From Imbricaverruca yamaguchii (lineage: Eukaryota; Arthropoda; Thecostraca; Neoverrucidae), in the NCBI GenBank assembly GCA_034440575.1, contig JAOTOL010001461.1, forward strand, positions 36,001 through 100,000: a DNA stretch of 64,000 bases, read 5' to 3'. A model generated the notes under the pieces. The model had not been told where the DNA came from. It searched no databases and worked only from the letters and a program-made list of their open reading frames with translations. The position numbers were made by a program, and so were the translations under genes. This document shows positions 53,718 through 64,000 of this stretch, in pieces (position 1 is the stretch's first letter; each line of letters starts with the position of its first letter).

Positions 53718-56700
53718 AGAGCGTGGCGCATACCGACTGCCACGCGCCTGCAGACGCCGAGTCGATATCAGACGACGACGCGTGGGACGCCATCTCGAGT
53801 CACCAATCCCACCGAGGCCGTCAGTGTCACAGGCAGAGGCCTCACGCCTCACTGTCTGACACAGGTCACCTTACTGTGCTGGCACGCCTACACTGACATG
53901 CGGTCACACGCGGCCGCCCGCCTGTAACCGCAGTGGCCTCTTCTCACTCGCCAGTCATCCGAGAGCCCCTCTACATCAAAAACCCCGGGGCAACGACCTG
54001 ACCCGGCTGAAGGTCATGTGACTCTCCGGCTCTCTATTACTGCCAGGAATCTGAGAGCCCCGGGGCAGCGAGCTAACCCCGCCGAATGTCAGGTGACGAC
54101 CGGCCCTCCGTTCACTCGCCAGGAGACAGGAGACATCAGAGCATCGTGAGGTCGAACTTTCTAACCTTTCCGTGTCGATCACCACGTAGGTGGGGATATT
54201 ATCAAGGCCCTGGCGCTCAGGTTCGTGGCACTTATTGATGCTTTGAGGCGTAGGCTGACACAATCGCAAGCGGCCCTTCTGGAAGCACTAAATCCCCGCC
54301 AACAGCTCGGAGACTAGCAGCCGTTCCAGGCGCTCCCGAGCATGCACTCCGAAATGGGTACAGCAGGAGATGTCCCACACGACCGTGAGCTGTTGAAGAC
54401 TACATCTGCAACTGCTGCTGCAGACAGCTTGGGCAGCATCACCGCTATTGTCAGAGGAAGCTCCTCTGGGCCAACTGCCCACCATAGCTGACGGATTCTT
54501 GGAGGCCTCGGCTTCTGGTCTGATGTCAGCGATGGCGGCAGGATACTCAGCGGCGCAGACGGTGCCAGTCGGCGCCGTGTCTCCGGATACCAGCACGCTG
54601 GCCACACTACATGGTATAGTCGTGACGGTAATGGTGGCGGTCTGTCACCTGGAAACCGTCCTGAGTGACAAGGTCATCGGAATGAACGGGCGGACGTCAC
54701 TACTTCTAGGGCCATCGACGGGGCCATTGGTGCTCCAGCTCCGATCGCAGCCCGCAGTTGCATGCTTTTCGCTGCATACCCATTTCCATTTCATAAAGGG
54801 GGGAGCAAAGTCAATATTGTATGGAAAAATTGAACATTTTGGAAAGGGTATATGCCCATCCAAAAGAATACAATATACACCCCTGGTCACACACACTATT
54901 CCTCAACTAATCTGGCATGGATCACCTGATACCGTCTTACGAATCCCTGGGATCAGAGGACCTCAGTTTCAAAACCTTTCCCGACGGCACAATGACGAGC
55001 GAGATCGAAGCCCGAGAGAATCTATTCTATTGCACGGTGGATGTTGATTTCTGAAATTATCTGGGAGGGGGCACGCTTCATACGGTCCCATGTTAAAAGT
55101 TAAAATTGTTGAGAGGGGAGGGGCAAAGTCAACATTGAGGGGTTACTTACCCCTCTCGAACGTATATAAAACAACACCCCTGTTCTATTCTATACACGAA
55201 AAGGTTCATCTCAGCGACTCTGCCTGGCTCAGAAGAGCTAGACTATCAGGCTTTTAAATCTGGGTATCATTTTTTGCCAGATAATTTCAAGTCTAATTTA
55301 TTTCAATCATAATTACACTTTATCCTTCAAACCGAGTACCTAAGGTTGGAGTGGGGGTTCAATCAAATATTGGTAGGTCAACCCAGCTGTAATTATTCCA
55401 GATTAGTCAGTATCTGCCTTACCTCAATTAGGATATACTGGATGAATGATAAATTGCGGAAACATACTTATTTCTGGAATCTGTGTACTCTCACAAAATA
55501 GAACGCAACAAGGTATTCACAGGCTGCGAAGAAAAGCAATTGTAGTCAGGTGACAAACTTCTGTCGCGATTTGGTGCTCAATCCTGTGCCTGGGACATGG
55601 AGAAGTCGTGGTTCGCCTTGTCGTCATTCGTCTATTCGTCCTTATTGTACATGACACCTTGTTGACACCTTATTGTATGACACTTATGGCTATGACCCTA
55701 ATGACACCACATGCCGTTATTGCTCACGATCATTCATTGGCCAGCTGCCGCTACGATGGCATTCACCAGAGCCGAAAAACAGCTGGTAGGCTAGTCCGGT
55801 ATGCACTGGTGTGCTGCGGCACAGAATACCCTCTCTGGTGGCCCGCCTGAATTGCCGGGCTTAAGGGCGCGCCGACTACAAGGCCATTTAGTCAAAATGA
55901 TTGCCGGTTCTGTCGGCAAAGCTCCGGGCTTGTTCACCGGGCTGGATGCACGGCAGCCCGGCCATTCGCACAGGCCTGTTGTTCCGAACTCTGATTGCTA
56001 TGTAACTGGACTTCGAGTACATGCGCACTTGTGTACTAACATTTGCTGGACTGGAACGCTGACGAGAACTTCACGTCGGGCTAGTAGCACAAGGATGCAA
56101 CGACGGTGTCGTCCAATTGAGAAGTAGGAACCACGCTCAAGTTTACCTCCTACATTGCCACTAGGGTTCACTTGAGCGAATTTACCCAGTCACGCCTGAC
56201 GGACACGATTTTGCAGCTTCAAAGCTTGTTTTCTGTTGTTGCTTTTTTTGTTGCAGCTCTTCAACACCTAATTCCTTCAATCGGAACTATATCCGATCGT
56301 TTACTTTATTTGTGGCGTTTTCCCCACAATACACGAAAAAGGACGCACGTTTTAGTCCTAAGAACACACATAGCAGTTGGGACACAGCCGGAACCGCTTC
56401 AGCCAGCGCCGACCAAGAGCCAGCCAGCCAACCAGCCAGCCGCCGCCGGTCAGGTGGTCATGCCGTCATGTCGCGCGACCTGCGTGCCCCGAGGCGAGCC
56501 GACCGCGTGGCTGGTGTCCGTCCGATAGAGGATGAACCGAGCGGCAAGGCTGTCACACAAAACGACCATGCCACCTGTGCTGATTTGAAAATTCGGTGCG
56601 GTGCATATATGTTGGAGATAAGCCTGACGGATGAGCGTGATTTTGACAATATTAGAACACATTTCAGCTTCAGTAGACTTTTCTCAAGATACCTACTGCC

Positions 56701-58062
56701 AAAATCGAAAATGCGAACAGGAAAACGCTATTTCCAGAATCAGGTTCCTATGCCAATTGCCAAGCACTCGCGCCAAATTTGAATGTACTGTGTCAAATTG
56801 TCGTAATTTGTGTTTCCTTAGTTCCGGAACTGTGAGCAGTTCGACCAACATCGTGGACACAACATGGTGAAAGTTGTTTTGGGATGCCACGAGAGCGCGG
56901 TTGGGGTGAACACCATCTTCATTCAAAATTCCCCCGCTGCAGGATGACACCTGGTCCTGCACATGCAGCTGTCAGCTCCACACCCGGAAGGCCATAGGCA
57001 TAGATACGTAGAGAATCTGAGGAGGGAGTGGGGGGGGGGGGGTGCATGGCTCCCACGTCTCCTAATCTCGAGTTAATGGTCGGAACCACTTAGCAAACCA
57101 CCGCTATCTTTCGTACTTGTGCTGCTGGCACCGAAAGATGGCACCCATCGTAAGGATGATGTTGCCGACAGACGCTGCATGTCGCGCTGTGGTCTGCCGT
57201 TGGCGGGCAGCCGCGACATCGGGCTGGACGTCGCATGTCCAGCGACGACGTGTTTGCCTGACCGGCGGGGCGGCCCGGTCGCCACGCTCGTCCCATTGAC
57301 CCCTTTCTCTCCTTGTCTCAGATGGCCCTTGCCTTCCTGCATAAGCGGCGCGTCAACACTCCTCTCTCTCTCTCTTCTTCTGTAGTCTTCGTCAAGTGCA
57401 TTGCACCTCTGCCGTCTCGCCGTCGCCAATATAGAAATGGGTGTTTTGAGTGAGTGTTGGAATGATGAGTGATACAGTGAGTGACCGGTGGGAGTGCATT
57501 GATGAACCACGCACAGCACTGCTCGTCACGGCTGGGTCACCGCGCTTGACTGTTTTCCCGCTTTCTTTCCAAGGTGTTCGTTCTCCTTCATTTCCTAATG
57601 CCACTGCTCTCTTCAATTGGAGGGTCTCCTTTGGCACTCTTGAATTAGAGTGCTCTCGACTAGGCCCTTGCTCTCTTGAACTGGAGGGTTTCTTTGTCAT
57701 CCTTGAATTGGGGAGCTCTAACCTGCAACCTTTATTATTACGTCCACCTATATTTAGGTTACTTCGATTATTTTTTTGCACTCTCCCAGCATATATATGT
57801 CCGACCTCTCACTTTGCAGTTATTTTTTACTTTTCCAATTGTTCTTCACACAATTTCCTCACATGTTATTCCCGCTCATTTATCTCTCGCTCGTCTTTCC
57901 ATACCATTATCTTTAGGCCCCTTGGCTGTTCTACACCATGATGCAGGGCGCCACCCGCACACATATACAGTCCACTACCAACGAATGAACACGGCGTCCG
58001 CAACAGATGAGAAGAGATGCCACGAGCAGGGAAAATTTCATATATGAGGCTGCACAGAAGAT
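53716..58062. other. 4.3 kb without a recognisable gene
   Basis: Several open frames (for example 54448-55047 plus and 57392-57781 minus) do not resemble known proteins and lack clear splice or start context. GGGGAGGGGCAAAGTCAACA at about 55115 and GGGGGGAGCAAAGTCAATAT at about 54798 are diverged copies of one another, probably an uncharacterised repeat. A G run lies near 57030. This may be an intergenic interval or the 5' region of the nAChR gene. Confidence 0.45.
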
Positions 58063-58240
58063 GATTGGTTGGTTGCGGCTTTACGACTCACTCAGCACCT
58101 GAGGATAAATGGTGTCGCCCGCCTCTCACCTCGGTAGGTAGGACGGGCATCGCGGGGAATCGAACGCCAAACCTTCGGCATGCCAGACGCTCAACTTAAC
58201 CACTGAGGTATTGGCGCCCCCACAGACATATGTGAGATCC
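58063..58240 (-). mobile_element. tRNA-derived SINE, third type
   Basis: The minus strand begins GGGGGCGCCAATACCTCAGT then GGTTAAGTTGAGCGTCTGGC (A-box side), GGCGTTCGATTCCCCGCGA (B box), then a body and the tail CCTCAGGTGCTGAGTGAGTC, GTAAAGCCGCAACCAACCAA. The tail matches the orphan tail at 31010-31090. Confidence 0.78.
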
Positions 58241-58902
58241 AGTTCGAGGCCAACAGGTGATGTATTGCTGAGTGGTGTTGAGGGACAGCGATTATTTTTT
58301 GGCGTGCCGGACCGTACAGATCACCTGAGCCGCAGATGAAGTCCCATTGATTAGCTCTGGTCACATTCATAGACTACGCGATGGCGGGTATGAACCAGTA
58401 AGTGCAGAGGGAGAGATGACTGGGATATGGAGTGTGGGCTGCGACAGGCTCTCTTCGGCATGCCACAGCAACGCGTGCAAACATTGTTTGCCGCAGCAGG
58501 CGAGTCAATTCTCCGCGGAAGCGCGACTCGGCCGGCCGCTGCTGGATGCTATCGATTCCAGACGACAGCTAATCCGGCTGACGTGCCGCCGAGACGCGTA
58601 GACTTCGGCGACACGATGCGCGTGTTGTTGCCGACCGACTGCATTGACTCTTCTCTTCGGCGCGAGCAAATCGCCCGCTCGGGCGCCCGCCGGCTGCAGC
58701 GCGCGTCGCGTGACGCGCCAGTACGGCAATTGCATTACGTCGGCGAGCTTGCGGCGGCCGCCGGCAGATGTCTCGGCCGCGGTGGCCGCCAGTCGGCAGT
58801 CGGCGGTGGGGCAGCGCGGCGCGTGCGGCACGCACCGGATGCGCGCATGGCCGTCTTCGTGCGCGGCTCTCGGTCAGGCGTGCCGGCCGGCCCGGCCGCG
58901 TG
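58241..58902 (+). promoter_or_regulatory. CpG-rich 5' region of the nAChR gene
   Basis: 58490-58902 is dense in CpG and runs unbroken into the first coding exon. It is probably a 5' UTR or CpG-island promoter. No TATA box is evident. An in-frame ATG at 58768 would add 45 arginine-rich residues ahead of the signal peptide and is considered unlikely. Confidence 0.45.
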
Positions 58903-59127
58903 ATGCCGGCGCCGCCCGCCGCCGCCCGCTCGCGGTCGGCCGTGACGCTGGCCGTGACGCTGCTCGTGACGCTGGCGGCGACGCCCGGCGCGCGCGCAAA
59001 CCCGGACGCCCGGCGGCTGTACGATGATCTGCTCTCCAACTACAACCGGCTCATCCGTCCCGTGTTCAACGCCAGCGACCGCGTCACCGTCAAGCTGGGC
59101 CTGCGACTGTCGCAGCTGATGGACCTG
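58903..59127 (+). CDS. Nicotinic acetylcholine receptor alpha subunit, exon 1
   Basis: Subunit of a pentameric acetylcholine-gated cation channel in neuronal membranes. The exon encodes 75 residues. A signal peptide comes first ([32 protein letters not shown]; hydrophobic core about residues 13-26). The mature N terminus follows: [64 protein letters not shown] and [12 protein letters not shown] are near-invariant in arthropod alpha subunits. NAS is a candidate glycosylation site. The exon ends before GTCAGT, at the usual boundary preceding the next loop. Later exons lie beyond the window. An N-terminal fragment cannot tell which alpha paralogue this is. Confidence 0.94.
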
Positions 59128-59395
59128 GTCAGTGTCGTGATGCATATGCGGACCTAGTCAGTATTGTGATGGATTTGTGGGCGCTACCGTGAGTGTTGCC
59201 TTTGATGGACCTGGTCAGTATCGTGCTCTTTGTCGGTGCTCCCGCTCCGCTACGACTGTCTCAGCCGATGAATTTGGTCAACACCGTCCTCTGTTTCGGA
59301 GCTACGATGAGCCTGGTCGATACGATGAACGATGAACCTGGTTGATGATATCGTTGGTCAATATCGTGCTCTATATCGATGAAATTCCCATGCTT
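59115..59395. repeat. Degenerate array derived from the nAChR exon 1 donor
   Basis: The exon end and donor read CTGATGGACCTGGTCAGTGT then CGTG. Copies follow as GCGGACCTAGTCAGTATTGT (about 59149), TGATGGACCTGGTCAGTATC (59202), CGATGAATTTGGTCAACACC (about 59266), CGATGAGCCTGGTCGATACG (about 59306) and CGATGAACCTGGTTGATGAT (about 59330). Spacing is irregular and divergence rises with distance from the exon. Confidence 0.8.
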
Positions 59396-61904
59396 TTACC
59401 GGGGTGGGGGCAAAGAGTTTCCCCCTCTAACGTTCGTTCTAGACCACCTAGATAAAGGCAGTTTTCATCAACGAGAAGCGCATCCTTCACCTGTTCAGTG
59501 GTGCCAACATCGTTATGGCCACCGAAGGTTCGATCAAAGTTAAGTAGGTATATTTAACCAGGCAATGCCACTCACATTAAGATAGTATACTTTTCACGCA
59601 GATCACACATTTCTAGAACTTTACATTACTGGAAGTAAACCGGACCACTGAATGAAAATTCAGCACCAATAACTACCCAAGAAGTCAATTTGCTGAGAAA
59701 TTCATGTTAAACAATTCCAGGTAAGCTGCACCTTTGGTTTAGTATGACCTTGAATGGGTACATGCATCGAAATTCATGCAGAAGACGCTGTAACTCAAAT
59801 AATAATAGCATGCAATGTAGTTTATGTCTAAGCATGGCCATCAGGTTGATGCGGCCATTCGCCAATTTACGGTGAGGGCACATTTCAGGCCTCGACCTTT
59901 GTGATCTGGCCTGATACTGACCTGCAAGTTAGCGCACCTATAGAAGATACGCTCTTGTAACATATATTTTGTTTTGTGTTGCCGTAGTTGGACTGGAAAT
60001 TCCGAATATGGAATGGACAACTAGGTTTTAAACTTGGCCTGATATCGTTACCCGACCTGGGGTCATTCACATTTGTTTATGTTTGTAGCGGGTCAAATAC
60101 CCACATTTTGACGTCAAAGCACTTCTAATATCTTTGGACTCTAATTTATGCAACCTTTGCAAGACTGCCCTAAAAATGACTGTTTTAGAACTCGGTGACC
60201 TGATTTTGACCTCATCCAGCTCGATGATCTTGGGCTACCGGACATAACTATTTCGATTAAAAGACCCAATATTCAGTTGTTCATCGGGAGGCTATGTTTG
60301 AGCGAGACCATCTTTCCTTCCTCGGTAGTTATTCATGAGTGGAGATATTTGTACCTCCCTGGGAAGTTTACGGTTCAATTTTAGTCACAACTTCACCTAC
60401 GGTGAACCTTACTGCTTTCAGCACATTAAAGAGGTCGATTAATTTCCTTAAGAAAGTCGATGGGAGTAATTTCAAAATAGTGATTTTGCATGACAGCGCT
60501 AATTTGTTAATTGATGCGCAATGTTAATGTCAACGCATAAAGCCTTCACTCAGGTTTGCCAGCATAAAAAGTGTATTTTTCCTCCTAGGAGCGATCATTA
60601 ATGCCAAGAAGGATAACCTATCCCACAGACAACTTCGCGTATTTTTATCTTACTTTGCTCCAAAACAGTCATTGTCCAAATGGTGCAGATGCAACTAAAA
60701 AGACAAGAAGCAATATGAAACCAGGTTTGCTTCAGAAGGTACGAAATGACAGTAAAGAAACAAGATGCAAAATGGCAGCCATCAAGCGACCATGCAAAGC
60801 TGAGCAAGACTGACTCCAGCGAGAGCAACAGTGAAGCACAGCCAGTCTCGCCAAGCTTATTATTAAAAAAAAAATTATTCAAGCCATGGTGGATGGGTCA
60901 ATTATGCTCATTTCTCCCCTCCCCCTGCCTGAGTACTTCGCCACTTGTCATCCTCTCTGCTCATTCATCGTTGCGTCGGCATTGGAATCCATGTCACCCA
61001 AACTGCTCATTCTTAATCTTCATTTCCCAAGTTCTAATCTGGAGTGCTTCCCAGCATTTCACCACGTGTCTTGTCACATTTTACTTTCATTTCACTGTTG
61101 CGACGGGCGAGGGAATCGCCAGATATTTCGTGAATGGCTGCATTGTAATACAATGAAGTGCAGTACAATGCCACTAACACCACCCTCAAGGCTGTCGAGG
61201 GTCACAAACCAAGCAAAGCGATCACAGCCTAACTCATTCATGGTCACGTTTTCAACACTCGGCACAACTCTTCTACTTTCTTGTAGGATGGGAGGGCAGG
61301 GACGTGAAGACAGACCATAGTTTTGATCAGGGATTAATAGGATAGATATCTTCCAGCTTCGAAAGTGGAAGGGATGATAGCAGTAGAAGGAGCCTGTTCT
61401 CCAACCCTTCAGACCATAGTTGGTGTATTTAGTACTACAGATATGATTGGTACTAGTACCGGAACTCAGCTACGGCTTTTCAGATGGAGTTGCCATTTTA
61501 TCAATAAAAATATGACAAGAAAAAAGCAAAGAACACCACAAGACAGAGAGGGCATCTCAAACCCAGTTACTTTGTCAAATTGGGGGTGTCTATTCTCCAC
61601 CTCCCCTCCCCAAGCCTGAACATCGTTCCTACACCACTAGCACGGTATATGATGCCTTGTACGATGGCAGTAGAACGGTCGCCCAAGGGCAAGCCACGTT
61701 GGCTGCGCTGGGCAGGTGCCACACGGTGCTTCATGGGGTCGCTGGGGAGAGATTACATGTACCTGATGATACAGTACCGCTGGACGGGCAGAAGGGACGG
61801 ACTGTTATTCTTAGAGATAGCTGCAAGTGTCGCTGGGCAGAGCATGACCTGAGCACGAAGTGCCGCTGAGCCGCCAGTGAACAGACCTTGGTCTCTAGGG
61901 TTTG
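59396..61904. other. nAChR intron, no feature seen
   Basis: Mixed, AT-leaning sequence. Open frames at 60598-61320 and 61365-61869 are not recognised. No second nAChR exon found. Confidence 0.5.
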
Positions 61905-62939
61905 CTACGAGGGTCGTGTGGCCCTTCTCCGAGGGTCCTTCTCCTCGTCATTCATCTTCCTGACAACTTCCTCATCACGTACAGCGGCACGAATTTGTGG
62001 TCCATCGAATACACCCGCTTTGATCTTCTCGAAAGACAAAGCAGCAAAAGAAGAAATTATATGTTGGGAACATTCACCAACATTACTCAATGCCTTCACG
62101 AACTTTTTAATCAAGCCGGGCTTGATATGAAGTAGCGGTAAATGATCTTACCTCGGCTGACAATTGGGTCACCAAAATGTTTGGCATGCCTGCTTCAAGA
62201 GTTTCACGGATGGGCCACTCCTTCTGGGTCCAGTGTATCTCTCGAGCTCTACTAGCCGCATGCAGAGAAAGCATAGAATCTTCGTGAAGCCTTTCTGTAG
62301 ACCAAGGAGGAAGTTGACCATTTTCAGGTCCACACAAATGATCCAGTTTTGCTCTTGGTATTGTAGTAAGTTAATGCCAATTTTAATGCCATTATGATGT
62401 TCTCGCAAATGCACTGCGCGACCAACTGGAATCCCTCCAGAAACTTTGCCATTGTGCAAAATAACACACTTGAGATTGCGCTTGAGGCTATGAAGAAATA
62501 ATCGGCATTCTGCTGCACTATGCGAGGTAGCACCTAATTGTCTGAGAAGGCCTGGAATATCGTGGCAGTAAGCAAACTGCTTATCTTCTGAAAAAGAAGT
62601 CCACAAAAATCTGGTCACACTTGCGGAAATACGAAACTTTTGTAGATCGGTCAAGTAGATATTTTTATTGCACCCTTCAGGCTGCAAGAAAAATATCTAC
62701 TTGACTTAATAGGCTTAATACTTAATAGGCTGAAGGCTGCTTCAGCTGTTTTCTTGGAAAGGCCCAAATCACACGCTAAGTCATTCATTTCTGATTGGCT
62801 AAACTGTTGGGAGGCTGATGACTGTTTGGTATCTGATGAGGGGCTTTTGATTCTGAAACCATTTTTAAGCTCGTTATCACAACCCTCGTCACCTTCCTTA
62901 TCATGTTCACTGTCTTCATCTTCTGATGTGGCAAAACTA
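61905..62939 (-). pseudogene. Decayed copy of a repeat-encoded arthropod protein family
   Basis: The minus strand carries, in at least three frames, SSASQQFSQSEMNDLACDLG and LSKKTAEAAFSLL, then FAYCHDIPGLLRQLGA, CVILHNGKVSGGIPVGRAVH, CVDLKMVNFLLGLQKGFTKI and LCFLC, then HWTQKEWPIRETLEAGM, and finally LIKKFVKALSNVGECSQHI with KIKAGVFDGPQIRA. Order and motifs (DLV.DL.LSK..AE; VLLHNG; GD.K....LLG.Q.GYTK..CFLC; KEWP.RE.L..G; KQFVKAL; GPQIR) match a high-copy uncharacterised protein family of arthropods and cnidarians, usually regarded as repeat-borne. Frameshifts, a stop at about 62650 and loss of the C-terminal part show it is dead. A TTAA MITE sits at its 5' side. Confidence 0.75.
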
Positions 62940-63743
62940 TTAACCCGTTCCGTCTCGGGGGGGGGTCTTCAACCGATCACCCCCTCAGGTTTTACGCGGG
63001 TAGCGGACGAACGGCGCAGGGCGGCGCGCCCAAATTTGGCATACCTTTTCCCACATCAATTTGACGTGCTGATTCAAAATTTTTATGTTAGGTCATCCAG
63101 GGTCAACGAGTTAGTCAAGGTCAAGTGAGGTCACCTCCAAAAACGTTCAACCAATCGTCACGCTTTAACGAATACAGATATTTTAATGAAACTTCCAAGG
63201 TTTGCTTATCTTTGCGGATGCAACAAAACGTACGAGTTTGCATTTGTTTTTTTTCGTTTTTGATTATATATAAGTTTTGCGTATTTGCCAAATTGCAGTT
63301 CAAATAGAGGATTCTGGCTAAAGTAAGCATTTTTTCATTAGGGCAAGTTGACTTCCGAACAACGTTTCTCGGCCTGCTCTACCAATTGGAAAAGGAAAAT
63401 TAAAGGAAGGTTCAAAACGCCAAATTTTGAAATAAAAGAAATATTTGGGGGGCCAAAAATAATTATAGCCTTGGTCGATTTCTCTATCATTTTCTCATTA
63501 AAAATTAACTTTGTCGTGAAAAGTCGTGAAAATCTAGCTCCCCTGGTGACGTTACTTTTTGGGGGAAATTGTTTTGGAGGGCGGAGCAGGACCCTACTCG
63601 TCGAGCGCTTTCCGACACCTCCGACACCTGACACCTCTTTCGTTTTCGTGAGATGCTTAGTCTGGATTTTAGAGGGGAATCTTCAACCGCCCCCCCCCCG
63701 AGACGGGCTGTGAGGATTTGACAGGAAAGACGGTGCGGGTTAA
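62940..63743 (-). mobile_element. Complete TTAA-flanked MITE, reverse copy
   Basis: TTAA at 62940-62943 and 63740-63743. Ends CCCGTTCCGTC and GACGGTGCGGG. The body is the reverse complement of the 47363-48178 copy in order, including CACGCTTTAACGAATACAGA, TACTCGTCGAGCGCTTTCCG and CACCTCTTTCGTTTTCGTGA. About 804 bp. It abuts the decayed gene at 61905-62939. Confidence 0.9.
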
Positions 63744-64000
63744 AAACTGGAACCGGGATTCCTCAGAGTGAGGGTAGGTCGAATTGCTGGGAGACTTCTG
63801 GGATTGGATATCTTAGTCGGTTTTTCTTGCCGACACCCTTGATGTTGACCATACAAAATAGCAGGCGGTTGTGTGGTGCTTGGGTTCTCGTCAAACCATG
63901 GGAACACCAAAAGGCAGGCCCTTTCGTTTTCCTTGTATACAGTCACGAAGCATTTCCTCACAATTACTATACGCAATATGAGGAACAAATTTCTTGTTTT
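63744..64000. other. Window end, no feature seen
   Basis: Plain sequence after the MITE; presumably nAChR intron. Confidence 0.5.

Noticed and set aside
54448..55047. 199-residue plus-strand frame
   Set aside because: No family resemblance; the second half overlaps sequence that is repeated at about 55115, suggesting non-coding repeat.
58768..58902. Upstream in-frame ATG for the nAChR subunit
   Set aside because: It would place 45 arginine-rich residues before a good signal peptide; the start at 58903 gives a normal secreted N terminus.

Overview
This is arthropod nuclear DNA. A crustacean such as a barnacle would fit, but that is only an inference from gene style and repeat content. The coding exons are short, GC-rich at third codon positions, bounded by AG/GT splice sites and separated by kilobases of intron. 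The mobile elements are CR1/L2-like and I/Jockey-like LINEs, tRNA-derived SINEs and TTAA-flanked MITEs. Nothing bacterial, viral or CRISPR-like was seen.

Three host genes are recognisable, all on the + strand. (1) 7276-23020: an alpha-arrestin (arrestin-domain protein) in five visible exons; the first exon or exons were not found. (2) 31444-38809: a complete alpha-methylacyl-CoA racemase (AMACR) in six exons. The splice phases add up to exactly 1128 nt (375 aa plus stop), all three catalytic residues are present, and the protein ends in the peroxisomal signal SKL. (3) 58903-59127: the first coding exon of a nicotinic acetylcholine receptor alpha subunit; the gene continues beyond the window. 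The genes are not functionally linked.

About 15% of the window is minisatellite: more than twenty arrays with periods of 18-55 bp. The most striking result is that several arrays beside recognised exons are built from copies of that exon's own edge. AMACR exon 4 acceptor is copied about 12 times in intron 3. Its exon 3 acceptor is copied over 1 kb of intron 2. Its exon 2 donor is copied downstream of itself. Its SKL-stop segment is copied about 20 times in the 3' flank. The nAChR exon 1 donor is copied just downstream, and the arrestin stop region is duplicated once. These arrays therefore carry lines of decoy splice sites or stop cassettes.

Layout: 1-1745 and 2585-3440, 34-35 bp arrays; 7.3-23 kb, arrestin gene with many intronic arrays; 25.8-31.1 kb, LINE/SINE/MITE cluster with a nested LINE insertion; 31.4-39.4 kb, AMACR; 41.0-42.2 kb, large array; 43.3-49.4 kb, MITE and LINE remains; 50.8-52.4 kb, microsatellite and arrays; 53-58 kb, no recognisable gene; 58.9 kb, nAChR; 61.9-63.7 kb, decayed repeat-family gene and a MITE.
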